Origin: Pseudomonas sp. KBW05
GTDB lineage: Bacteria; Pseudomonadota; Gammaproteobacteria; Pseudomonadales; Pseudomonadaceae
Assembly (NCBI RefSeq): GCF_003852405.1
Contig: NZ_QAJM01000016.1
Span: forward strand, 97,054 to 161,053
DNA length: 64,000 bases
Direction of reading: 5' to 3'
Below the pieces are notes generated by a model, which was not told the origin of the DNA, did not search any database, and saw only the letters and a program-made list of their open reading frames with translations. Shown piece after piece: positions 17,803 through 26,335 of this stretch (position 1 is its first letter; each line of letters opens with the position of its first letter). The position numbers were made by a program, and so were the translations under genes.

Positions 17803-18360
17803 TCAGTGCAGCGACGGCTTGGGTGCGGCGGGTTCAGCGGACTTCTTGGTCTCGGTGAACAGCAGCAGCGGCGCGACGCGCAGGTATTCCATGACTTCCA
17901 TGTAGTCGCCTTCGCCGTCTTCGGACTCTTCCAGGGCGTCTTGCACCTGGGAGATCGCTGCCAAGTCTTGCAACACTTCCTTGGCGTCGGTGCTCAGTTC
18001 CAGGCCGCCGGCGTTGACGCCGAAACCGTGGAGGAAACCCTGGCACCATTGGCCCAGCGCGGCGGCGCGTTCGGTCAGTGGCGCGTCGTCCGTCGGCAGC
18101 AGCAGGACCACAGTGACGTCGTCACCGGTCAGCTCGCCCTTGACCATTTCCTGCAGGCCGATCAGCGCATTACGCACGTTCTCGGTCGGCTCGGTTTCCA
18201 GCAGCTCAGCCACATCGGCCAGCCAGTTGTCGGCATCAAAGCCTACGCCGGTGCAGCTGCGGCCCAGCAACACGCCGTGCAATTCGGCCGGCGAGCAAGG
18301 GTGGCCGCTGGTGCTCAGCAGTTTGGAGAAAGCATCGTACGGGGAGTTCTGAATAGGCAT
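17803..18360 (-). CDS. UPF0149/YgfB-family protein
   Basis: 185 residues. All-helical YgfB/YecA-like fold: an N-terminal [16 protein letters not shown] motif and a later [13 protein letters not shown] motif are the family marks. Acidic C-terminal half ([15 protein letters not shown]). In P. aeruginosa a YgfB homologue has been tied to regulation of a beta-lactam resistance amidase (AlpA/AmpDh3); whether this copy does the same is inference. It heads the pepP operon and is divergent from the ZapB-like gene. Confidence 0.9.
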   Translation of the reverse strand: MPIQNSPYDAFSKLLSTSGHPCSPAELHGVLLGRSCTGVGFDADNWLADVAELLETEPTENVRNALIGLQEMVKGELTGDDVTVVLLLPTDDAPLTERAAALGQWCQGFLHGFGVNAGGLELSTDAKEVLQDLAAISQVQDALEESEDGEGDYMEVMEYLRVAPLLLFTETKKSAEPAAPKPSLH

Positions 18361-18498
18361 GGTGAGCTAGGCGCCAGACGGCGCAATGTCTAGAATGGAG
18401 CGCTGTATCCTAGCACCGGCAGACGTACCAAGACTATCAAGGGCGTCAGATCGTTTATCCTGCAGTTGCCATTCATCAGACAAATCCAGTGGAACCCA

Positions 18499-18708
18499 AT
18501 GGAAGACACCGACCTGCAAGCGCTGATGGCCAGACTCGAATTGCTAATTGATCGGGTCGAGCAACTTAAGAGTCAAAATGGACTCCTACTAGCTCAGGAA
18601 AAAACCTGGCGCGAGGAACGCGCTCACCTCATTGAAAAAAACGAAATCGCCCGGCGTAAGGTCGAATCGATGATTTCGCGCCTGAAGGCCCTGGAGCAAG
18701 ACTCATGA
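18499..18708 (+). CDS. TIGR02449-type small coiled-coil protein (ZapB-like)
   Basis: 69 residues, almost wholly coiled coil (ALMARLELLIDRVEQLKSQN then REERAHLIEKNEIARRKVESMISRLKALEQ). The start at 18499 gives MEDTDLQALM and is preferred over an upstream ATG at 18466. Its last four bases overlap the zapA start, so it likely works with ZapA in cell division, by analogy with ZapB, which is also a short coiled coil. The functional link is inferred from context. Confidence 0.85.
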   Translation: MEDTDLQALMARLELLIDRVEQLKSQNGLLLAQEKTWREERAHLIEKNEIARRKVESMISRLKALEQDS

Positions 18709-19022
18709 GTTCAAGCAATAGCGTCACCGTGCAGATCCTGGATAAAGAATATTCGATCATCTGCCCCCAGGAAGAGCGCAACAACCTGGTGAGCGCCGCC
18801 CGCTACCTGGATGGCAAGATGCGTGAAATCCGCAGCAGCGGCAAAGTCATCGGCGCCGACCGTATCGCCGTGATGGCCGCGCTGAACATCACCCACGATC
18901 TGCTGCACAAGCAGGAACGCCCTGACGTACAGGCCAGCGGCTCGACGCGCGAGCAGGTGCGCGACCTGCTGGAACGTGTGGATCTGGTGCTTTCCACCGA
19001 TTCAGACGCACCCAAGGGCTGA
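18705..19022 (+). CDS. zapA: Cell division protein ZapA
   Basis: 105 residues. ZapA binds FtsZ polymers and bundles them at the division ring. N-terminal globular part VTVQILDKEYSIICPQEERNNLVSAARYLDGKMREIR, and a C-terminal helix for tetramerisation (IAVMAALNITHDLLHKQ). Coupled to the preceding ZapB-like gene (4-base ATGA overlap) and followed by 6S RNA and ygfA, the usual gamma-proteobacterial order. Confidence 0.95.
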   Translation: MSSSNSVTVQILDKEYSIICPQEERNNLVSAARYLDGKMREIRSSGKVIGADRIAVMAALNITHDLLHKQERPDVQASGSTREQVRDLLERVDLVLSTDSDAPKG

Positions 19023-19041
19023 TTGCCGCCGACGTTTAAGG

Positions 19042-19047
19042 TATACT
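19042..19047 (+). promoter_or_regulatory. -10 box of the 6S RNA promoter
   Basis: TATACT about ten bases before the likely 5' end of 6S RNA. Only a weak -35 (near 19019-19024) is visible. Confidence 0.6.
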
Positions 19048-19052
19048 CGCCC

Positions 19053-19231
19053 CACTCCCTGGCGTGTTTGCCAGTCGGCGATGTCCCTGAGCCGATTCGC
19101 ACTACCCTGGAAGTTGCACGTTGGGCTGGTGTGCATGTCCGCTAGACGGAAAGCCTTAAAGCCTACTGCTTCTTCCACCTTGAACTTTCGGGTTCAAGGG
19201 CTAAGTCGACAGCGGCTCTGTCGGGGAGCCT
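19053..19231 (+). ncRNA. ssrS: 6S RNA
   Basis: About 180 bases between zapA and ygfA. Conserved 6S pieces in order: CCCTGAGCCGA, a large central bulge flanked by GTGTGCATGTCCGC, AAGCCTTAAAGCCTAC, then CACCTTGAAC with GGTTCAAGGG, and a closing GGGGAGCC that pairs with ACTCCC at the 5' end. 6S RNA imitates an open promoter and holds sigma70 RNA polymerase in stationary phase. Ends are estimated to within a few bases from the closing stem. Confidence 0.9.
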
Positions 19232-19245
19232 GAATTCCCAAACTC

Positions 19246-19274
19246 AATGCCAGTCTTCGGACTGGCATTGTTTT
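19246..19274 (+). terminator. Terminator between 6S RNA and ygfA
   Basis: AATGCCAGTC, a TTCG tetraloop, GACTGGCATT, then GTTTT: a 10-bp perfect stem with a cUUCGg-type loop. It lies 15 bases before the ygfA start, so ygfA is expressed by read-through or from its own start site. Confidence 0.85.
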
Positions 19275-19288
19275 ATGAGCCGAACACC

Positions 19289-19903
19289 ATGACCGAACCT
19301 GCGCCGCTTTCCCGTCCGCAACTTCGACGCATGTTGCGCAAAGCCCGCCGCGCACTCACGCCGAGCGAGCAGCGCAAGGCCGCCCTCGGCCTGTATCGGC
19401 AACTGGCACAGCAGCCGCTGTTTCGCCGGGCCAAACATATATCCCTGTATCTGCCGACGGACGGTGAAATCGATCCGCGCCTGCTGCTGCGCGCCGCCCA
19501 GCGCCGGGGCAAGGCCACCTACCTGCCGGTGCTCAGCGCGTGGCCGCGTACGAAGATGGTGTTCCAGCGCGTGCGCCCGGGGGAAAAGCTGCGGCCCAAC
19601 CGCTTCCGCATCCTCGAGCCACGGGTGAACATCGGCCAGCAGCGCAACATCTGGGCGCTGGACCTGGTGTTATTGCCGTTGGTCGGTTTCGATGATGTGG
19701 GCGGACGCCTGGGCATGGGCGGCGGTTTCTACGACCGCAGCCTCGCTTACCTGGCGCGCCGCAAGAGCTGGCGCAAGCCGACGCTGCTGGGCCTGGCCCA
19801 TGAATGTCAGAAGGTCGAACGATTGGCGCAGGCGAGCTGGGATGTGCCATTGGCTGGCACCGTCACGGATAAGCAGTGGTATATCGCGCAGACGCCGCAG
19901 TAA
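19289..19903 (+). CDS. ygfA: 5-formyltetrahydrofolate cyclo-ligase
   Basis: 204 residues from MTEPAPLSR. Uses ATP to convert 5-formyl-THF to 5,10-methenyl-THF, rescuing folate and linked to persister formation in E. coli. Marks: LRRMLRKARRALTPSEQ at the start, YLPTDGEIDPR, and LPLVGFDDVGGRLGMGGGFYDR with the substrate loop. An upstream ATG at 19247 lies inside the terminator and is rejected. The 6S-ygfA pairing is conserved in many proteobacteria. Confidence 0.93.
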   Translation: MTEPAPLSRPQLRRMLRKARRALTPSEQRKAALGLYRQLAQQPLFRRAKHISLYLPTDGEIDPRLLLRAAQRRGKATYLPVLSAWPRTKMVFQRVRPGEKLRPNRFRILEPRVNIGQQRNIWALDLVLLPLVGFDDVGGRLGMGGGFYDRSLAYLARRKSWRKPTLLGLAHECQKVERLAQASWDVPLAGTVTDKQWYIAQTPQ

Positions 19904-19925
19904 ACAGCGGCGTCTGGAAGAAGGG

Positions 19926-20075
19926 TCAGCGCTTGAACGGTTGCGGTTGTTGCTGAGTCAGTTCAATGGGTGCATCGGTCTTGTTCGACCAGAGGCTTTG
20001 GGCATACCCGGTGGTCACGACGCCCAGACCAAACAAAATAACCAAAATCCATAGTAAATCCGGTTTACGTTGCAT
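19926..20075 (-). CDS. 49-residue single-span membrane peptide
   Basis: Short gene coding MQRKPDLLW, a hydrophobic helix (LLWILVILFGLGVVTTGYA, residues 7-25) and a polar, Gln-rich tail (IELTQQQPQPFKR). A very strong GGGGGG ribosome binding site stands six bases before the ATG, and the positive N-terminus fits a small inner-membrane or exported peptide. It is convergent with ygfA, with 22 bases between stops. I think it is conserved among pseudomonads, but I cannot verify this. No function recognised. Confidence 0.6.
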   Translation of the reverse strand: MQRKPDLLWILVILFGLGVVTTGYAQSLWSNKTDAPIELTQQQPQPFKR

Positions 20076-20269
20076 CGATTGCCCCCCTTCAGGCACCTCG
20101 TACACGATGACAACAACGTTCCAAAGAAGTCCGTTGCAGCGGCGTCAAGCTTAAAAGCGGGCATTCTGCGGTAACGTGAACCAACACGCAAACCTTGACG
20201 CCAACCGACTGTCGGTTTGTCATTTAATTGCCTGACAACTTGCCCAATCCCATTTTCAGGAGCGCACAA

Positions 20270-20719
20270 ATGGCCTATTGGCTGATGAAATCCGAGCCCG
20301 ATGAACTCTCCATCAAGGGCCTGGAAAAGCTCGGCGAAGCCCGCTGGGACGGGGTGCGCAACTATCAGGCGCGCAATTTCCTGCGCGCCATGGCCGAGGG
20401 TGACGAGTTTTTCTTCTACCACTCCAGCTGCCCAGAGCCAGGGATTGCCGGCATCGGCAAAATCATCAAGGCGGCTTACCCGGATCCCACAGCGCTGGAG
20501 CCGGAAAGCCACTATTTCGACGCCAAGGCCACCCCGGAGAAAAACCCGTGGAGCGCGATCGATGTGGCGCACGTCAAAACCTTTCCCAAGGTGCTGGGCC
20601 TGGGCTACCTGAAACAACAAACCGCCCTCGCCGAGTTGCCGCTGGTGCAAAAAGGCAGCCGGTTATCCGTGATGCCGGTGACTGCCGAACAATGGGCGGC
20701 GGTGCTGGCCCTGGGCTGA
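20270..20719 (+). CDS. EVE-domain protein
   Basis: 149 residues from MAYWLMKSEPDELSI. EVE domains belong to the PUA-like superfamily and bind modified bases in DNA or RNA. Motifs: YWLMKSEPDE at the start, WDGVRNYQARNFLRAMAEGDEFFFYHS, GIAGIGKIIKAAYPDPTA, and a C-terminal LAELPLVQKGSRLSVMPVTAEQW. The start is decided by the family's YWLMK-like opening; AGGAGCG lies just upstream. A stand-alone cytoplasmic protein; target modification unknown. Confidence 0.92.
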   Translation: MAYWLMKSEPDELSIKGLEKLGEARWDGVRNYQARNFLRAMAEGDEFFFYHSSCPEPGIAGIGKIIKAAYPDPTALEPESHYFDAKATPEKNPWSAIDVAHVKTFPKVLGLGYLKQQTALAELPLVQKGSRLSVMPVTAEQWAAVLALG

Positions 20720-20861
20720 TCGCACCGGAACCCGGCGGTCACGCGCCTGACGCATGCATCTGTGCGCCAAGCGCGTTAGGCTTGCGCTTCATTTGACCGG
20801 TATCAACCGCCTCTGGGCGCCGCCCGGTCAAACTAGGACGCTAATGCCGCAGGAAGCCGCC

Positions 20862-21827
20862 ATGTCGCAGAACAACCACACCTCCCGTATTTTCGCCATC
20901 GCCTTGATCGCCCTGCTGCTCGGCGCCGGCGGCTTCGGTTACTGGCGCTCCACCCAGGACCGCCTGCCCGAAGGCCTGAGCATGGGCAACGGGCGCCTGG
21001 AATCCACTGAAGTGCAGATCGCCGCAAAGATCCCCGGGCGCCTGGCGGAAGTGCGTGTGGATGAAGGCGACAAGGTGCTCAAGGGCCAACTGCTCGCGCG
21101 CATGGACACCCGCACCCTCGAAGCCCAACGCGCCCAGGCCGAAGCCGAAGTGCTGCGCGCCAAGGAAAACTTCGCCGCCGCCGAGGCCAATGTGCAACTG
21201 CGCCAAAGCGAGCAGTTGCTGGCCAACCAGGAACTCAAGCGCACCCAGGAGCTGTACAAGCGCGGCTTCGCCAGCAGCCAATTGATCGACCAGCAGCAAG
21301 CCCGGCAAAACACCGGCAACGCGGCAGTGATCGCTGCGCAAGCCCAGGTCAATTCGGTAAAAGCCGCCATTGGCGCCGCCCAGGCCCAGGTCGCCCAGCT
21401 CAACAGCGAAATCGACGACAGCAGCCTGCGCGCGCCCATCGACGGGATCATCCAGCTGCGCCTGGCCGAGCCCGGTGAAGTGCTCGGCGCGGGCGGACGC
21501 GTGCTGCTGCTGATCGATCCAAATGACCAATACATGAACCTCTACCTGCCCGCCTCCGTCACCGGTCGCCTGACCGTCGGCAGTGAAGCGCGCATCCTGC
21601 TCGACGCCCTGCCCCAGCAACCGCTGCCGGCGAAAATCAGCTTTGTCGCCGCCAAGTCGCAGTTCACCCCCAAAGAAGTGGAAACCCGCGACGAACGCCA
21701 GAAACTGGTGTTCCGCGTCAAACTGCGCCTGACCCACCCCGACGCCGTGCCCCAAGCCAAACCGGGCATGCCCGGCGCCGGCTACGTGCGTACGGCCGAT
21801 ATCGACTGGCCGGCCAACCTGCAATGA
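20862..21827 (+). CDS. Membrane fusion protein of an ABC exporter (YhiI/HlyD-like)
   Basis: 321 residues from MSQNNHTSRIF, supported by AGGAAG upstream. One N-terminal membrane anchor (about 8-26), then a biotinyl-lipoyl half (VQIAAKIPGRLAEVRVDEGDKVLKGQLLARMD), a long coiled-coil hairpin (AEAEVLRAKENFAAAEANVQLRQ... to about residue 190), the second lipoyl half (DDSSLRAPIDGIIQLRLAEPGEVLG) and a beta-barrel. It should link the ABC exporter encoded next to an outer-membrane channel. The next gene overlaps by 4 bases (ATGA). Confidence 0.9.
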   Translation: MSQNNHTSRIFAIALIALLLGAGGFGYWRSTQDRLPEGLSMGNGRLESTEVQIAAKIPGRLAEVRVDEGDKVLKGQLLARMDTRTLEAQRAQAEAEVLRAKENFAAAEANVQLRQSEQLLANQELKRTQELYKRGFASSQLIDQQQARQNTGNAAVIAAQAQVNSVKAAIGAAQAQVAQLNSEIDDSSLRAPIDGIIQLRLAEPGEVLGAGGRVLLLIDPNDQYMNLYLPASVTGRLTVGSEARILLDALPQQPLPAKISFVAAKSQFTPKEVETRDERQKLVFRVKLRLTHPDAVPQAKPGMPGAGYVRTADIDWPANLQ

Positions 21828-24541
21828 CCGGCCTGGCGCTGCACGCCACCGGGATCAACCATCGCTACGGCAAGCAACAGGCCCTGCTCGACATCGCCTT
21901 CAGCCTGCCCGCCGGCACGCGCTGCGGCTTGATCGGCCCGGATGGCGCGGGCAAGTCGAGCCTGTTGGGGTTGATCGCCGGGGTCAAAAAGCTTCAGGAA
22001 GGCCAATTGCAGGTGCTCGGCGGCTCGATCCAGGACCGCCGCCACCGCAACAGCCTGTACCCGCGCATCGCCTTTATGCCCCAAGGCCTGGGCGGCAACT
22101 TGTATCCCGAGTTGTCCATCAGCGAAAACATCCGTTTCTTCGCCACCCTGTTCGGTCTGTCCAAAGCCGATTGCGACCAGCGCATGCACAACCTGCTGCT
22201 GGCCACCGACCTCGCACGCTTTGCCGAACGCCCGGCGGGCAAGCTGTCCGGCGGGATGAAGCAGAAGCTCGGCCTGTGCTGCGCGCTGATCCATGACCCG
22301 GACCTGCTGATCCTCGACGAACCGACCACCGGCGTCGACCCGCTGTCGCGCCGCCGCTTCTGGGAACTGGTCGAAACCGTACGCAGCGAACGCCCGCAAC
22401 TGACGCTGCTGGTGGCCACGGCCTACATGGAAGAAGCCGAACAATTCGAACACTGCCTGATGCTCGATCGCGGCAAGCTGATCGCCGATGGCCTCAGCAG
22501 CGAGCTGGCGGCTGTTACACCCAGCGGCAAATTGGACGAGGCCTTCACCCACTTCCAGGGCGACAGTGCCCACAACAACCAGCCGTTGGTGATCCCGCCG
22601 CGCGAGAGCGACAACACCGACATCGCCATCGAAGCCCACAACCTGACCCTGCGTTTTGGTGACTTCACGGCGGTGAACCAGGTCAGCTTCGCCATTGGTC
22701 GCGGGGAGATCTTCGGTTTTCTCGGTTCCAACGGTTGCGGCAAGACCACCACCATGAAAGTCCTCACCGGCCTGATGCCGGCCACCGAAGGCAGCGCCAA
22801 GCTGCTGGGCAACCCGGTGAACGCCAAGGACCTGGCCACCCGCAAGCGCGTGGGGTTCATGTCGCAAAGCTTTTCGCTGTACGGCGAACTCAGCGTGCGC
22901 CAGAACCTGGTGCTGCATGCGCAACTGTTCGATTTGCCCAAGGCCGACAGCGGCCCGCGCATTGATGAGCTGATCCAGCGTTTCGACCTCGGTGACGTGG
23001 CCGAGCAACCTTCCGGCGAACTGCCCCTCGGCTTGCGCCAGCGCTTGTCGTTGGCCGTGGCGGTGCTGCATCGCCCGGAAGTGCTGATCCTCGATGAACC
23101 GACCTCGGGCGTTGACCCGGCCGCGCGGGATGATTTCTGGCGCTTGCTGATCGAACTGTCCCGCGAACAGGGCGTGACCATCTTCCTGTCCACCCACTTT
23201 ATGAACGAAGCCCAGCGCTGCGACCGCATCTCGCTGATGCACGCCGGCAAGGTGCTCGCCTGCGACACGCCCGACGCGCTGCAACGGCAATTCCACGGCG
23301 ACACCCTGGAAGCCGCCTTCGTCACCTGCCTGGAACAGGCCCAGGGCGAACCCGAACCCAGCGCGCCCACTGCCACCGTCAGCGAAACCGCCGCGCCGCC
23401 CGTGAGCAAGCGTGGCTTCAGCCTGACGCGCCTGTTGGCGGTGGCCAGCCGCGAAGGCAAGGAGCTGCTGCGGGACAAAGTGCGCATGGCGTTTGCCCTG
23501 CTGGGGGCGATGTTCATGATGGTGATCTTCGGCTACGGCATCTCCCTGGATGTGGAAAACCTCGCCTTTGCCGTCTACGACCAGGACCAGACGCCCCAGA
23601 GCCGCGCCTACCTGGAAGCATTCCGCAGCTCGCGCTACTTCGCCGAGCAGCCTGCGATCCAGGATTCGAACGAACTGCACCGGCGCCTGCAACGCTCGGA
23701 AATCAAACTGGCCCTGGAGATTCCACCGGGCTTTGGCCGTGACCTCTACGCCGGGCGCCAACCCACCGTGGCGGCGTGGCTCGACGGCGGCATGCCATTT
23801 CGCGCGGAAACCAGCCGCAACTATGTCGAGGCCGTACACCAGGCCAACCTCCAGCAACTGGGCGAACTGAGCAGCCTGCCGCAACACAGCCAGGCAGCGG
23901 CCAAGCTGGAAACGCGCTTTCGCTATAACCAGGACGTGGTCAGCGTGAACGCCATCGGCCCCGGCGTGATGGCACTGATCCTCGCGTTTATCCCGGCGAT
24001 GCTCACCGCCCTCGGCATCGTGCGGGAAAAAGAGCTGGGCTCGATCACCAACTTCTACGCCACGCCACTGACACGCCTGGAATTCCTGCTGGGCAAACAG
24101 GCGCCGTACCTGGCCGTCAGCCTGGTCAACCTGGCGCTGCTGGTGGCGATGAACCGCTGGCTGTTCGGCGTGCCCTTCAAAGGCAGCGGCCTGACCCTGG
24201 CGTTCGGCGGCCTGCTGTATGTGCTGGCCACCACGGGCATGGGCCTGCTGATTTCCGCATTCACCCGCACCCAGATCGCGGCGATCCTCGGCACCATGAT
24301 CATCACCAGCCTGCCCACCATCCAGTTCTCCGGGCTGATCGTGCCGCGCTCGTCCCTGGAAGGCGCGGCGGCGTTGATGGGCATGCTGTTTCCGGCGGGG
24401 CACTTCCTGGATATCGCCGTGGGTACCTTCACCAAAGCCCTGGACCTGCGCCAGTTGTGGCCGCAATGCCTGGCGCTGTTCGGGTTCTTTGTCGGGTTTA
24501 CCGGGCTTAGCCTGATCATGCTCAAGAAGCAGGAGGCCTGA
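21824..24541 (+). CDS. Fused ABC exporter: two ATPase domains plus permease (RbbA-like)
   Basis: 905 residues. First ATPase at about 5-230 (Walker A GPDGAGKSS, signature LSGGMKQKLGL, Walker B LLILDEPTTGVDP), second ATPase at about 265-490 (GSNGCGKTT, degenerate signature SGELPLGLRQRLSL, LILDEPTSGVDP), then an ABC-2 permease part from about 540 with six helices. The first long loop (residues 575-720) is periplasmic. Same architecture as E. coli RbbA (YhiH), which has been called ribosome-associated but is encoded with YhiI and YhhJ, arguing for an exporter. Substrate unknown. Confidence 0.9.
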   Translation: MTGLALHATGINHRYGKQQALLDIAFSLPAGTRCGLIGPDGAGKSSLLGLIAGVKKLQEGQLQVLGGSIQDRRHRNSLYPRIAFMPQGLGGNLYPELSISENIRFFATLFGLSKADCDQRMHNLLLATDLARFAERPAGKLSGGMKQKLGLCCALIHDPDLLILDEPTTGVDPLSRRRFWELVETVRSERPQLTLLVATAYMEEAEQFEHCLMLDRGKLIADGLSSELAAVTPSGKLDEAFTHFQGDSAHNNQPLVIPPRESDNTDIAIEAHNLTLRFGDFTAVNQVSFAIGRGEIFGFLGSNGCGKTTTMKVLTGLMPATEGSAKLLGNPVNAKDLATRKRVGFMSQSFSLYGELSVRQNLVLHAQLFDLPKADSGPRIDELIQRFDLGDVAEQPSGELPLGLRQRLSLAVAVLHRPEVLILDEPTSGVDPAARDDFWRLLIELSREQGVTIFLSTHFMNEAQRCDRISLMHAGKVLACDTPDALQRQFHGDTLEAAFVTCLEQAQGEPEPSAPTATVSETAAPPVSKRGFSLTRLLAVASREGKELLRDKVRMAFALLGAMFMMVIFGYGISLDVENLAFAVYDQDQTPQSRAYLEAFRSSRYFAEQPAIQDSNELHRRLQRSEIKLALEIPPGFGRDLYAGRQPTVAAWLDGGMPFRAETSRNYVEAVHQANLQQLGELSSLPQHSQAAAKLETRFRYNQDVVSVNAIGPGVMALILAFIPAMLTALGIVREKELGSITNFYATPLTRLEFLLGKQAPYLAVSLVNLALLVAMNRWLFGVPFKGSGLTLAFGGLLYVLATTGMGLLISAFTRTQIAAILGTMIITSLPTIQFSGLIVPRSSLEGAAALMGMLFPAGHFLDIAVGTFTKALDLRQLWPQCLALFGFFVGFTGLSLIMLKKQEA

Positions 24542-25659
24542 TGCACAAGTTCGCGCACATCCTGCGCCTGGGCCTCAAGGAACTCACCAGCCTGCGCCAC
24601 GACAGCGTGTTGTTGCTGTTTCTGTTCTACGCCTTCACCGTGGCTATCTATATGCCCGCCGCCGGTTCGGTGATTGGCGTGCACAACGCCAGCGTGGCGT
24701 TTGTCGATGAAGACCACAGCGCACTCTCGCGGCAAATGGCCGAGGCCCTGCAACCGCCCGAATTCCAGGCGCCCGTGCCGTTGCCCTACGACCAATTGGA
24801 CAAGGTCATGGACAGTGGCGAGTACACCTTCGTGATCAACGTGCCGGCGAACTTCCAGGCCGACCTGTTGGCCGGTCGCCAGCCCGGCGTGCAGGTGAAC
24901 GTGGACGCCACGGCGATGAGCCAGGCGTTTATGGGCGCCGGTTACATCGGCAGGATTTTCCAGCGCGAACTACTGGCCTACGGCGGCCAGACCGACGCCG
25001 CCAGCCAGGCGCCGGCGCTGCTGACGACGCGGGCGCTGTTCAATACCAACCTGGAAGGTGGCTGGTTTTTGGCGGTAATCCAGATCGTCAACAACATCAC
25101 CATCCTCGCCATCGTACTCACCGGCACCGCGCTGCTGCGCGAGCGGGAACACGGCACCCTCGACCACTTGCTGGTGCTGCCGCTGACGGCACTGGAGATC
25201 ATGCTGGCGAAAATCTGGAGCAACATGCTGGTGGTGGTGTTGTGTACGTGGATTTCGCTGGAGGTGGTGGTGAAGGGTTTGCTCGGCGTGCCGCTGGCCG
25301 GGTCGCTGAGTTTGTTCCTGTTTGTGACGGCGTTGTACCTGTTTGCCAGTACGGCGCTGGGGATCTTCCTGGCCACGCTGGCCCGCTCGACGCCGCAGTT
25401 TGGCTTGCTGGCGATCCCGGTGATTATCCCGATGCTGTTGTTGTCCGGTGGCAGTACGCCGTTGGACAGCATGCCCGAGTGGTTGCAGTGGGTGATGCAG
25501 GGGTCGCCCTCGACGCATTTTGTGAGCTTGAGTGCGGCGATTCTGTTTCGGAATGCGGGGGTGGGGGTGGTGTGGCCGGATTTGCTGGCGCTGGCGGGGA
25601 TTGGGTTGGTGTTTTTCTTGGTGGCGTTGGCCAGGTTCAGGAAGAGTTTGGCGTCTTGA
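24541..25659 (+). CDS. ABC-2 type permease (YhhJ-like)
   Basis: 372 residues. One N-terminal helix, a large periplasmic domain (about 40-170) and five or six C-terminal helices, with the ABC-2 motif LLREREHGTLDHLLVLPLTALEIMLAKIW. Overlaps the previous stop codon by one base (TGATG). Together with the upstream fused subunit it should form a heterodimeric exporter; the three-gene set equals yhiI-rbbA-yhhJ. Codons turn G/T-rich at the 3' end but remain in frame to the stop. Confidence 0.9.
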   Translation: MHKFAHILRLGLKELTSLRHDSVLLLFLFYAFTVAIYMPAAGSVIGVHNASVAFVDEDHSALSRQMAEALQPPEFQAPVPLPYDQLDKVMDSGEYTFVINVPANFQADLLAGRQPGVQVNVDATAMSQAFMGAGYIGRIFQRELLAYGGQTDAASQAPALLTTRALFNTNLEGGWFLAVIQIVNNITILAIVLTGTALLREREHGTLDHLLVLPLTALEIMLAKIWSNMLVVVLCTWISLEVVVKGLLGVPLAGSLSLFLFVTALYLFASTALGIFLATLARSTPQFGLLAIPVIIPMLLLSGGSTPLDSMPEWLQWVMQGSPSTHFVSLSAAILFRNAGVGVVWPDLLALAGIGLVFFLVALARFRKSLAS

Positions 25660-25676
25660 GGTGACTGTCAGGGCCT

Positions 25677-25760
25677 CTTCGCGAGCAAGCCCGCTCCCAC
25701 AGTTGACCGCATTCTCATGTTGAAACGCGGTCAACTGTGGGAGCGGGCTTGCTCGCGAAT
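25677..25760. repeat. REP inverted repeat, outward orientation, with extended palindrome
   Basis: Here the order is reversed: GCGAGCAAGCCCGCTCCCAC comes first and GTGGGAGCGGGCTTGCTCGC last. The arms extend inward to AGTTGACCGC and GCGGTCAACT, giving a perfect stem of about 30 bp around a 14-base loop. It lies between convergent genes and would form a strong hairpin in either transcript. Confidence 0.9.
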
Positions 25761-25777
25761 GGCGCGAAGCGCCCGGC

Positions 25778-26185
25778 TTACTGAATGATGAGGTTGTTGA
25801 ACAACAGGTCTTCCACCACCGGCTTGCCGGTTTCGTCATTCATCACTTGCTGAGTCTGCTTCAGGGCTTCCTGGCGCAGCTTCTCCTTGCCTTCAACCGT
25901 GCTCATGGTCTCGTTGGTCTGTTGGGTAAACAGCGCCACCAACTGATTACGGATCAACGCGTCGTTGGCTTTGACCGCTGCGGCGGCTTCGGTGCCGGTC
26001 ACGCGCAGGGCGATGTCGGCCTTGAACACCTTGAGCTTGGCCGTGCCATCCAGACCATAGTTGCCCACGAATGGCGGGCTGAGGCTGATGTAGCTGACTT
26101 TTGGCGCCTCGCCTTCTTTGGCTTCTTCGGCCTGGGCTGCCATCGGCAGGGTCAGGGCCAGCATCAACAGGATCCACGCTTTCAC
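25778..26185 (-). CDS. FliL-like exported protein
   Basis: 135 residues with a cleavable signal peptide (MKAWILLMLALTLPMAAQA). The rest resembles the periplasmic domain of FliL, the flagellar stator-associated protein (SYISLSPPFVGNYG... then a helical C-terminal part). No flagellar genes are nearby, and true FliL keeps an uncleaved membrane anchor, so this is probably a FliL-fold protein of other function. It is divergent from the quinone oxidoreductase gene. Confidence 0.75.
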   Translation of the reverse strand: MKAWILLMLALTLPMAAQAEEAKEGEAPKVSYISLSPPFVGNYGLDGTAKLKVFKADIALRVTGTEAAAAVKANDALIRNQLVALFTQQTNETMSTVEGKEKLRQEALKQTQQVMNDETGKPVVEDLLFNNLIIQ

Positions 26186-26335
26186 AGTTCATTCCTCACA
26201 TTCGGTTGCGCGCTAGCATAACGCTAGCAACGCTGAGCACAAGCTTATGGCGACTTATCAGGCACGAGCATGCTCGTTGACCCACAGACCTGCCCTTCTA
26301 CACTTATCGGCCACGACGCCCAAAGGAATAGTCCG

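Noticed and set aside
21782-24466. Very long open frame (894 codons) antisense to the fused ABC exporter gene
   Set aside because: The plus-strand frame shows two full ATPase motif sets, while the antisense translation is Gln/His/Ala-rich with no recognisable domain. Long antisense frames are common in GC-rich coding DNA.
25778-26185. True flagellar FliL
   Set aside because: It has a cleavable signal peptide in place of a membrane anchor and there are no flagellar genes nearby, so only a FliL-like label is given.
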